Origin: Mermis nigrescens
Lineage: Eukaryota > Nematoda > Enoplea > Mermithida > Mermithidae
Length of the DNA stretch: 64,000 bases
Direction of reading: 5' to 3'
Assembly (NCBI GenBank): GCA_036768485.1
Contig: JAVLUZ010000154.1
Location: 28,876,456 to 28,940,455 of the forward strand
This document shows, piece by piece, positions 1 through 10,900 of this stretch. A program made the position numbers and the translations under genes. The notes beneath the pieces were generated by a model that saw only the letters and a program-made list of their open reading frames with translations, was not told the origin of the DNA and ran no database searches. Within the stretch, counting starts at the first letter, position 1. Each line of letters opens with the position of its first letter.

Positions 1-167
1 TAGTTTATTCAGAGCTTTTTGAAAAATACGAAAGTTCTCTCGAAAAATTGTAATAATCAGGTGGAATGGCTATGGCTGGGTTTCATACTAACTTGAAGTA
101 CGAAGAGTTTTTAAATAAGAGAATTTCGAAGCTGAGATCTATTTGTGGATACAGCAAGGGTCATAAA

Positions 168-390
168 CACCTGGGCGTAGAGGGTATGCAGTATGCACCC
201 CCCAGAAACCTAAATACCCCCAATTCAATTTTTGAATTTTTTTCGTTTTTTTCGCAATTTTTTGATGCCAATGGATAGTGCTCGATGAGAAACGTTGGAA
301 AATGGTGTTTTTCCGCCATACCATACCATCATTTTTTAACCTTCAAAAAAAACTTGCACACCCCCAGAACTTTGGTGCCTCCCGCCTATT
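168..390 (+). mobile_element. hAT-like MITE, family 1 (223 bp)
   Basis: Flanked by a perfect 8-bp target duplication GTCATAAA (160-167 and 391-398). The ends resemble an imperfect inverted repeat CAYACRTGGGC. The core carries the family signature GATGCCAATGGATAGTGCTC followed by a GAGAAACGTTG segment. Non-coding. Confidence 0.85.
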
Positions 391-472
391 GTCATAAAGG
401 TCTCGTTTCAAAGTTACCTACTCCGTACTTATGTACTTGAAGTTATTTAAAATAAGCGTGCCTTATCAATGT

Positions 473-541
473 ACATACATACATACTACTACATACAAAC
501 ATACATACATACATACATACATACATACATACATACATACA
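473..541. repeat. ACAT microsatellite
   Basis: About 17 tandem ACAT tetranucleotides, slightly interrupted near 485-500, immediately before the left end of the composite element at 546. Confidence 0.95.
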
Positions 542-1769
542 TCTTAGGTAGCGCGTTAGCGCGTACCTATAATATACTTGGGTACCCCCAACACCTGTGC
601 ACCCCCTACAGCTATAACGGGACACTTCTGGAAGGTGCGGTTTTTTTTAAAGAAAGATAATAAAAAAATTCGCTGCCCGTGTTTTTTTGTTTTCTTGAAA
701 CTCAAAATTGACTGTGTAAAGAAGGTGTAAAGTTTTTGTGTAACGTTATAACATAGGACAAATTTTGGGACCTTTTTACTGCGGCATGTGGACAACTGAG
801 TATTGATGACTCGAAGGATTGAACAGGATAGGATAATAGAGGGATGAATTCTACAGATGACACTTTTTTTGTTTTTTGAAATTCGCATTAGTTATCGAAT
901 GGCAGTGTAAAGAGTGCGAAAATCTGGGGGTGAAAAAGCACTTTTTGGTCGAGTTTTCAACCTGCCTATGTCCGATACTAACTCCGGTTATGAGGTTTTT
1001 AAAATGTTTTCTGACAGAAATGTAGAGCGGATCAAGGGCTACATTCTGCATATAAGCAAAGTCTTCTATGCTCTATGGTGAGTTAGATCCTGGGGTTTAA
1101 AGTTTACACTCTAGTGGATGGTGTAAAAAAACGGATTTTAACTAAGATTTCTCTGCCAAATTTTTCCGCTTATGAGTCAGTGTAAATCGAAGACAGCATT
1201 AATAAAGTGCCTCTCAGGGGCTAAACATCGCAGCAAACCGCATTTAAAAAAACGCAATATTGAGTTATTTATGGGGTGTAAAGTTCGAAATCAGAGGTAA
1301 AAAATGGGCGAAAAAACATGTTTTTTCCGAAGTTTGATTGATAAATCATACCAAATAATTTTTGCAACAGAATTTTGGCACACAGGAATGTACTACGATT
1401 TAAAAGCTACAAATTGTACCAAACCGAATTTCTTTAAACTCAATGGGGAGTTCGGTACGGAATTTTAAAGTTTACAGTGTTCTAAATGATGGAAAATACG
1501 TTTTTGTTGCGTTTTTTGTTCGCCACTTTCTCCGTCCAGAAGTCGGGATAAGTCTAATAGAATAAAAATAAAGTGCTTTATATCGGGTGCATGTCAAAGC
1601 AAATTGTCTATACATTAATATTTAGCGAGTGTAAAGTCAAAAATTTGGAGTTTAAAATGCGTTTCTGTCTTGTTTTTCTGCCTGCTTCTCCGGTTACGAG
1701 TCAGGGACACGTTTATCAAGTCTAGAAATGGACCAGGAACCAAATTTGATATGCCAGTCTGGCACATAT

Positions 1770-2640
1770 GATTTACACTCTACGGTGTTGTAAAGTAGTT
1801 TACACCAATTGTTAGTTTGCCCATAGAACATTATGTAGACTTAATTTTTTCATAAATATTAATCGTAATATCGGAACAATATCAAAATTACGAATCTGAC
1901 TAAAATCTTCTTTACACTAGGTGTTTACATGAAGTTTACACTACATATGTATTTATCTTCGTTTTTGAGCATTCCAGAAACCTTATTTTTCCTGGAGTCT
2001 AGAAGTTTTCAAAGGATCAAATGTGAGACGTCACGTAGGCGCGTTTGCTTACATCCAACAGTGATGTAAAGTAGTTTACACTCATTGTTTATATGTCCTC
2101 AGACCATTGTAGAGACATAATTTTTTCATGAATGTTGATCATAATATCCGAGTAATTTTTTACACTGCATGTTAGCCTTTGTTCTAGAGCATTGCAAAAA
2201 CCGAAATTTTTTCCTGAGATATAAAAATTTACAGGGAATGAAATATATACGTCAGTTGGACGCGCTTGCTTACACTCAGCAGTATTGCAAAGTGGTTTAA
2301 ACCTAATGTTTATTGTCTTTAAAACATTATGGAGACTCATTTTTCCATAAATGTTGAAAGAAATATCGGAGCAATATCAAAATTACGAATCCGACTAAAA
2401 TATTCTTTACGCTATGTGTTTGTGTAAAGTTTACATTACGTGTTAACCTTAATTCGATAGACTTGCAGAGACTTTGTAACTGAAGTCAAGAAATTTTCAA
2501 GGATTCATTTGTGAGACATCAATTAAGTGAGTTTGTTTACCCTCAAAAGTAATCTAAAGTGATTTAAAAATTATGTTCAAGTGTCCTTAGATCATTGAAG
2601 AGATGTAATTTTGTCTTAAATGGGTTGCATTAAAGTTAAA
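1770..2640. repeat. Tandem array, about 220-275 bp units
   Basis: At least four diverged units start near 1778, 2052, 2271 and 2540. Each has a GTAAAGTAGTTTACAC-like core, then a CATTATGGAGAC segment and a TCCGACTAAAATC segment. A related copy lies at 27230-27780. Confidence 0.75.
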
Positions 2641-3642
2641 TCCTTCTTAGCCGTGTTTATAATATGTTTCACAAAATCTTGCACATGGAGAGCTATCGTT
2701 TAATTGATGTAAATTGCCTGCAAAAGTGGTTTAAAATGGACCAGCAATCACACTACTGTGCACAGAAGTCGACAAAGATATGCAGCTCTATTGTAATCAT
2801 GTACATTAATAAGCCGTAAACTGTTAGTATCCTCTACACCTAGTAGTTGTGTAAAGTTTGCACTATTCATTTGTTGTTAATATGTAGTCTATACTACAAA
2901 TTTATTTTACTACCAAATCAAAGCGTTAGTGTTCCTTACATTTGATATTTGCGTTAAGTTTTTGAATTTTTGCCGAAAAACTTTGCCTTCTAATCTACCA
3001 ACATCCCGCCTTTTCCATTTTCTTGAAGTTTAAAATCTTTTATAATTCTCTTAATAATTTAATGGTAGGTTTTAACTTTAAGTTTCTCTTGGTTTACAAC
3101 TCTCGCTTAGCAAGCTCATTTTTCAATACTTTTTCATAGTGATCAGATTAGTCGCGTTTAGTTTGGAATTGGTGGACGGTCGTTATTTTATTACTCGGCT
3201 TAAATAAACCAAGTGACTATCTTTTGATTATTTTCTTTATCGCAAATTCAAACACCCAATTTTTAATCTGAATTGACCCAATTTTCAATTTGAAAATTGA
3301 TCCAATTTTCAATTTGAAAATTGAAAATTGGGTGTTTTCAATTTCAAAAGTCACAACACATTGTGCTTGTGTATTGATTGAGTGAGGATTTGCAATATGA
3401 ATTCGTTGGTTAAATATTTGTGCTTGATTATAAGTGAACTGCACATTAAGAAGAAATAACTTAATGGAGTTTTAATTTGAAAATGGATGGTGTCAATAAG
3501 GTTGCCTTGTTTAAAAAGGATAATGCAGATGTTAAGAACAATATTGTTTTCCGCGTTCTTGGACTGTTGTCATTATTGTGGCATGTTACTGATTGTGTTT
3601 ACTGACTGATGTACTGAAATCACGCTAATTAAAAGTAGTGTA

Positions 3643-4407
3643 CTAGCAAAGAAAAATGCTCCGATGGAACAAAAAAGATGAATATACTTGGAATTGTGGA
3701 TTATTATGGATGTAAAAGGAGGGGACTAGGAAAAATCTACCTAAAGTCGGAAAATCTGCTAAAAATCACAAATTCTCTAAGCAGCGCAAAAAATCGATGT
3801 ATATTCTGCGGCCTCTAAAAAAGTGTCTTTTTAAATAATGTTCGAAGTTTCAGATAAGAGTGTATAAACGAAATCTATCAAAGATTACTTTTTTAAATTG
3901 CTGGCGCCTGATTGATAGAAAACTAAGAGGTATTGTATTTAAAGTTGTTTTATTTTGTTATGAGCATTATAGCAAGCAAAGCAGGAACCGATTGATTAGT
4001 GCACACAATCGTTTCGGGCATGCTAGTGTATATACATTAAGTCTGTTTCAAGTCAACTTACGCGTTTCCTACTGTTTTAAACCAACCATGTCTTCAATTG
4101 TCTTCTATGTTTGCTATTTCATTCAATTGGCTTGGAAGACTGTTAGTTTACTTAATATCATTTCCCATAGCTACTGCATAGCTAACGTGCTGCTGTTTCA
4201 ATCATTGTTATGGTTGAATATTTATTTTAATCTGTTGGCCGCAGAATATACATCGATTTTTTGCGTTGCTTAGAGAAAGTGTGATTTTTAGCAGATTTTC
4301 CGACTTTAGGTAGATTTTTCCTGGTCCCCTCCTTTTACATCCATAATAATCCACAATTCCAAGTATATTCATCTTTTTTGTTCCATCGGAGCATTTTTCT
4401 TTGCTAG
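3643..4407. mobile_element. TA-flanked palindromic MITE, family 2
   Basis: Ends CTAGCAAAG and CTTTGCTAG lie between TA dinucleotides, with nearly identical inverted arms of about 190 bp (AATGCTCCGATGGAACAAAA near the outside, ATTCTGCGGCC near the inside). The TA target suggests a Tc1/mariner-type relative. The 137-codon frame inside it (3860-4273) shows no gene features. Confidence 0.85.
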
Positions 4408-5070
4408 TACTTATCTATACATACATACATACCTAAGATACCCACGTACATAAGAGTATTGCTTTGGCATTGGTGAAGTGTTAGTACTTACTTTTTGTCT
4501 AATGCTTTGTATTCCAGCTCAAAAATTGTTTCTTCTATTTCGATTTTCGAAAAATCGTCTATTGTTTACATTACATTTGTAAACATGCACATTTGACTTC
4601 TGACTAGCGACCAGACCAGCCATGCACAGGGAACATTCAAGCCGAATTATGTATGTAGCCGTTTCGGCCAAAAAAGCTCAACGTTTGACCCCTCAGACCG
4701 GCCATGCTGTGCATCTGTGCTACTCACCTTGAAATTTTAATCTCGTTTTTTCTCCCCTCTTAGCGCCTATATATTTTCATATAAAATTTCTTGTCTTGTG
4801 ATGCCAAGCGAGGCGGAGCCGGAATTCTGCCCGGAAGACTAGGAAGGAATTATCAAGGTTAAAAAGTTGACGTTTGTCGTTAAAAACCATATTCTTCAGA
4901 TTTTTTCAAATCAGGTTCCATTTAAACATGGGCATGAGGTCAGGCTGGAGTTCCTGAGAATCTGGTGGACTGTAAATCGATAGAGCCCAAGAATTGACTT
5001 CTGGTGATAGCCTTGGCAATTTCGCCCCATCGTACCTCCAGAATTTGGCTGTTGCTCGTGTATGATTGCA

Positions 5071-6120
5071 CTAGGAGGAAAAATGCTTAAAATATAACAA
5101 AAAAGGTAAATATACTTGGAATAGCGCTTTAGTTTGATATAAAGGAGGGGACTAAGAAAAAGCTATGTACCTGTATAAACCTAAAGTCGCAAAATCTGTT
5201 AAAAATAAGACTTTCTAATTGCAACGCAAGAATCGAAGTACATATGTATATTCTGCGGCGTGCAGATTGAAACAACTATTGAACAAGAAAAAGATTGAAA
5301 AAGCAACATGTTATCTATGCAGTAGCTATGGGAAAGAAGATGGAGTTAACTAGGAGCGACCTTTTGCGTGAAACAGACTACATACATACATAGGTACACC
5401 TTGCACACCTCCAACGATTGTATGCATGCATTAACCAATTGATGCCAGGTTTGCTTACGCTCATATGGTAACAAAATAAAATTAGTCTGTTTCACACGAC
5501 TGGGCATAAATTTTAAAAACTTCGAGACAATAAGCCAACAGATTGCGAGTATGGCATTGATTTGATGCATAATTATCGTAATCCGTCGACTTACTTTCGA
5601 AAAAATTCTTAAAATGCCCAAACTTATGCAGAACAGACTAGAATTACATTTGCAGTTAGTTTTCTATCAGTCACGATTACGCATGGGTGTGGGGGTTTGG
5701 GGGGTATGCACCCCCAGAAGTTGAAATACCTCCCCCCAGAAAAAAATTTTTTTTGCTTCTTTAGCAATTTTTTGATGCCATTCGATAGTGCTTGATGAGA
5801 AACGTCGAAAAATGGTGTTTTTTTCGCCATATGACCACTTTTAAGACCTTTTTTTTGACGTTTGAAAATTTTTTCACCCCCCCCCAGAAATTTTTTCACC
5901 CCCTCCCCAGAATTTTGGTGCTGCCCACCTATGGTCACGATACGAAGCAAGTCAACGTTGCAACTTGCAAGCAATGCACAAAAGGTGAATATTTTAGATG
6001 ATCTTTATAAACTCTTAAGTGAAGCATTGAAAATTATTTAAAAAGGGATACATTTTTTCAGAGGCCGCAGAAAAAGCGCAATTCACCTTTTTTTGTTTCA
6101 TCGGATCATTTTTTTGCTAG
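5071..6120. mobile_element. Decayed family 2 MITE with nested family 1 copy
   Basis: The left arm (ACTAGGAGG, AAATATACTTGG, GGAGGGGACTA) and the right arm (CATCGGATCATTTTTTTGCTAG) are diverged. A family 1 MITE at 5678-5933 interrupts it. Confidence 0.65.
5678..5933 (+). mobile_element. hAT-like MITE, family 1
   Basis: Perfect 8-bp duplication GTCACGAT at 5670-5677 and 5934-5941. Core GATGCCATTCGATAGTGCTT with the family's CCCCCAGAA blocks at both ends. Confidence 0.85.
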
Positions 6121-6624
6121 TACCCACTTTTTATTAACAACATTTGAATAAATTAGTAAAGTTCCTGAAGAATATGCCCAACGTATAACAAGACAATTTT
6201 AGGAGTCCTCCACCAGTTGGTCGTTCACCCAGCCCCCTAAATCGAAAAGTTTTTGACCCCCTCCCTCTTTTTTGAATTTTTAAAAAATCTAGTGTTTTCG
6301 GCTATTTCTAGGTGCATTTAAACAAAACGCAATTTTTTTCTACCTCAATGTGTAAGCTTAAAACCCCTACAACTAACTCTGTATTGATTTTATATGAACG
6401 CGGTCGAATTCTGCATATGTAGCCTCTAAAGCCAACTTTATTTCAATTATAATTTTTAGGCGCGACTTCGACCAGTGAAAGTCCAAAGACCGGCAAAAAC
6501 GTGTTTTTCAACCTCAGTTCTTTACACTTAGCTTACTGTGGCTCAAGAACCAGTGCGAATTTCAAAAAACAAAAAAGAACGAATTTAGAAGAATTCGTGC
6601 TCTGCATTATAAATGCATTAGATT

Positions 6625-6892
6625 CATAGATGGGAAGCACCGAAATTCTGGGGGGAAGGAAAAATTTTCAAGGGTCAAAAAATGGTCTTAAAGGTACATA
6701 GTCGTATGGCGAGAAAACACCATTTTTCGAAGTTTCTCATTGAGCACTATCCAATGACATCAAAACATCGCTAAAAAAGCAAAAACAATTTCAAAATTTG
6801 AATTCAGGGGGGGGTATTATGATTTCTGGGGGAGTATTTCAACTTCTGGGGGTGCATGCATATCCCCACAAACCCCCTCACGCCCATGTGTG
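6625..6892 (-). mobile_element. hAT-like MITE, family 1, reverse orientation
   Basis: Begins CATAGATGGG and ends GCCCATGTGTG. The flanks ATTAGATT and ATTAAATC match at 6 of 8. The core is the reverse complement of the family signature. Confidence 0.75.
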
Positions 6893-7288
6893 ATTAAATC
6901 CCATCAATAGTTCGAAATGAGTTATTTGCAGGCGGCGATTTTAATAAATTTTAAATTCGACATTTGTCTTACTGAAGGGCTAGAACCAGCTATTGTAAAA
7001 AAATTTAAGTGAAGATTCGTGACCTATAGATCATGAACTTTTAAGTAAAAATTGGCCCTCCGCAAGCAATGAGTAGAGATTTGGATTTTTGGTGTAAACT
7101 TTGCACGCTTATTACAAGCTAGGCATTAAGTGTAAAGTAAAACAAAAAAAGACAGGCAGCGAATTATTTTAATATCTATCTTTAGAAAAACTGCACCTCC
7201 TAGATGTGTCCTGTTATACATGTAGGGGGCACAGGTGTTAGGGGTGCCCAAGTATATTATAGGTACGCGCTAAGGCGCTACCTATGAT

Positions 7289-7782
7289 TTATTAATATCA
7301 AAAAAACACCAAATTGCGAAAAAATGTTCAAAAAATTCTGGGGTACACAGTACGCAACGCAACCTCACTGAAACTCTCCAAGCCCTGGTGCGTGCGCGTC
7401 ATTCTTGACAAAATGTATGAAAACTATCACATATTTCTTGTTTTACAATACCTAAACGCTCATTTTTGAAAAATTAATTCTTAATTTTTAATATGTCAAT
7501 AATTTTACCATTTGCACCCGGTGCTGCACAAAACATAGGAAATCGGTATTCCATGCTGGCTTCTCTTTCCGCACTCGCCAAGCCTAAGCAAGAGTTAAGG
7601 ATTAAGCACCTTTAAAGATCACTATCGGGAAGGAATAAGCCAAAAAACAAAAAAATTCATTACGAGCTATGTATGTTTTCTGCATGCACCGGGTGCAGTC
7701 TTTAGACGTTCGTATCAACAATCTAGCGTCCGATATACCTAGTATATATCGAAATTAATATTTTCGACAAGCTGACCAATTA
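7289..7782. other. No feature recognised
   Basis: 3' flank of the costars gene and the edge of the composite element. AT-rich with no repeat or frame that I can support. Confidence 0.5.
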
Positions 7783-7959
7783 TTACGACGCAGCAGATAT
7801 ACAATTCACAGGATCGTTTGATTCTCGAATTGTATCCCGGATTTCTTCCATGTTTTTCAACATTTTGATCACTTTATTATCATCTTGCCGCTGATACAGC
7901 ATTTCGCCCTCGAAACTTAGCAGGCGATATTTTCTCGCTCGCAGCAACATTCCAACTAA
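7783..7959 (-). CDS. costars gene, exon 4 (C-terminus of costars domain)
   Basis: The acceptor CCTTTAG opens the exon in phase 0, giving LVGMLLRARKYRLLSFEGEM and then LYQRQDD, the most diagnostic costars signature. About 30 extra residues follow to TAA at 7783-7785. The tail after QRQDD is longer than in ABRA, which ends soon after this motif. Confidence 0.92.
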   Translation of the reverse strand, partial: LVGMLLRARKYRLLSFEGEMLYQRQDDNKVIKMLKNMEEIRDTIRESNDPVNCISAAS

Positions 7960-10900
7960 CTAAAGGACAATAATGTGCAACGTCGTTATCTAATTTAATA
8001 ATTTTCATTAAAAATTTTATTAAGTGAGTTAATAATGAGTAAATAATTAAATAATTATATCAATATAATGAGTAAAAACTATGAGCCGTTTATTTTTCCA
8101 CTTTAATTTAAATTTTATATATTTCGAAGTATAGGTCATTCTTTTTTACAATTTAGCAATTTTATTCATCGAATTTTCTAGCAGTTTTATAAAGAGTCGG
8201 AAATTTTTGTTCTCGCAAGCATTTCTGGGGCGAAAGCAGTGGTTTTGTTATAGTTTTTTCAGTTTACGACGAATATTCATCAGATTTTGAGCTCGCGCCA
8301 GTATCTATTTGTTACTCCGAGTACATAAATTTTGAAAAGAGTAGTAATTTTAGTTGACCATACTTTGTTTCCTAAATTTATCGGATTTCTATTTTCGCTC
8401 GGAAATGTTCACTAAATTTTTGTCGGGTGAAAAAATTTTTTCATTAAGAACTTCGAAGAAATATTTTAAAATTTGTTAGAAAGTGTATGACGAAAAACCG
8501 TTTCAAATAAATTTAAATAGCCAAACCTGCGAGCGTAATTGGCCCTTGAATGGTCCTGAATTCTAAATTAATTAAATAATAGGTTAAATGATTCCTGAAT
8601 ATTTTAAAACCGAATAATGACGAAACGCTGGAAAAACTTAATTCCCTTTCTCTTAATCGGTGCTTTGTATTGTATTTATATATTAAATTTGTATTTATTA
8701 TTTTATTACTTATTTTTTATACTTCTGTTTATTAGATTTATTATATAATTATTAATTTATTTCCTTTATCTAGTAGAAATATGTTAAAATTAAGCTATTG
8801 CAGTTTAATAGGGTACAAAGTTTTATTGCATACTATGTTGTTGGAACTAATAAAGAGAAATTTAATGAAAACGATAAAACTTGGTACCTACACTACTTTC
8901 GCCAAATAAGACAAACTAGGCTAATTCCTTGAGTACAGTGCTTTTTTCGTAATCATCGTTTACTATTTTAATTACTGCTTAAACTAAAACGTGTTTAAGA
9001 TTAGTTTTGCTAAGTAAGTGTAATAAGAGTCGGAGATTATTATGCATTTGCATATTTGCCTTAAAACTTAAAAAAATCAAAAATCTAATAATTTCCGCAA
9101 ATTTTTGTAATTTTTCAGTATTTATATTAAATACAACTTCAATTATTATTAACAAATATCTTAATTATATAAATAGGTAATGTGATTAATATTTTAACTA
9201 TGCTTACTACAATAATTTACTAATTATTAGTAATAACTTTATATTACCTTGTCCGAATAATAAGAGTATATTTCGAAAAGGAGGCCAAATTGTATTTCGG
9301 CTAAGCCACTAGCGTTTGGCGTCCCAAACTTATTGATGATATCGCAAAGAAATAAGATTTCGCGGCAAACATAGTTGCCTGAACAGATCAGAAAACGAAA
9401 AAGAAGTTTTACATAAAATGCTTGAAACAGCCCGTAGTAACAGCAGTGGCGGATCCAGGATTTTCCTAAGGGGGGCGGTACCCCTAGGGGGGAACCCTGA
9501 CTTGGGCGGAAAAATTAGCAGTTTTAACCCGAAAACCACTAAAAATCGCTCAAAATGCTTAATTTTGCTCACTATTTTGTGCAATGGGGGCGGCTCCCCC
9601 GCCCCCCCCTAAATCCGCCCCTGAGTAACAGTACTTACTTGCTTTATAAACAATGCTAAAATGTTTAAAGTTCATGTCTTACCCCTTATTTTATCGTTCC
9701 TGTAACGCAATTCTTTCTAATAAGTGTGCGAAATCAATGAATGTCAAGGTCATTGTTCAACATTGTTATTTGAGTCGCTATTTTCTTAATTTGAATTTTT
9801 TTCTTCCTTTTCCATCATTTTTTGGAACGCGTTGCTGTTAATGCGACAATGAATGTCAAAATCACTGTCCAACATTAGCTTGTCACTTGAGCCGTAGTTT
9901 GAATTAATTTATTTTATTTGCTGAATATAAAAAATATATATTTTTCATCGTTTTTGAAACGCGCCGCTTTTTATTCATGAACGTGTAAAATCAATGATGT
10001 CAAGATTATAATATGAAATTAATTTATTCAAATAAAATTTGCTAAAATCCAAATTGTTTTTGAATTTTTTATCCTATTAAAACGGATTGCTTTCAATTTA
10101 TAATGTGTAAAATCAGTGAATGTTAAGGTAATACTATGAGTATATAAAATTAGCTTGTTATTTGGATGATATTTGTTGAATTTTTATCGTTTTTCCTTCC
10201 GTTCTTGAAACGCGGCGCTTTTAATCCATGAAGTATGTGATTCTCTCTCTTTGTGTGTATGCGTGCGCGTGTGTATTGATTACTATACAATATTAGCATA
10301 TTATTTTAATCGCAATTTGTCAAAATTAAAATTTTTTCCGCTTTTTATGGCTTTTTTGAAAGCGCTAGCATGACATAAGCGTAAAATGTCACCATTTTGA
10401 TATTGAAAAAATGAAAAACTAAATACGTGGGAATTAGTTGCAATCTGAACGAAATGAACTAGATCAGCGGCAGAAAGAGTTTCGGTTTTGAGTAAATAAG
10501 GGAAATTAAACTATGCAAAATAAAGATTGCAAATAATTATTCTATACAACTTTGTACTAACACGCAGAATGCGTCATCCTTTGCTGACCAATAATAAATT
10601 TTATAGATTCATAAAGTCACGCCAGTTTAGGCAGCAACAAAATTCTGGGGGTCTGAAGGGGCACAATGGCGAAATAATCGTCAAAAATTCGATTCGGTGG
10701 TCTACCGGATTTTGAATTCCTGTTTGGATTCAGGAAAGGGCTGTCCAAACCCCTCCCCTCAACACCCAGATTTGAGCAGCACCGAAATTCATACGGCCAA
10801 AACGTCTTTGTAAGCATAGAAAAAGGACTAGGAAAGTTGCTGGCAGAGCAAAAATGCTTTTTGACATATCTCATCAAATGCTATCCACTTGACATCGAAA

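Larger units (their letters stand above)
546..7288. mobile_element. Composite element with about 200-bp terminal inverted repeats
   Basis: The left end (546-750) and the reverse complement of the right end (about 7090-7288) match over roughly 200 bp. Each begins with a hairpin-forming AGGTAGCGCG...CGCGTACCT terminus, then TATAATATACTTGGG. The interior has no transposase frame. It holds a tandem array (1770-2640) and nested MITEs at 3643-4407, 5071-6120, 5678-5933 and 6625-6892. It is either one old TIR element expanded by insertions or two solo ends. Confidence 0.6.

Noticed and set aside
473..541. CRISPR-like or telomeric array
   Set aside because: Simple ACAT microsatellite; no spacers, and the genome is eukaryotic.
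3860..4273. 137-codon plus-strand open frame
   Set aside because: Lies inside a palindromic MITE; no domain, low-complexity codon use, and its end is the inverted arm.
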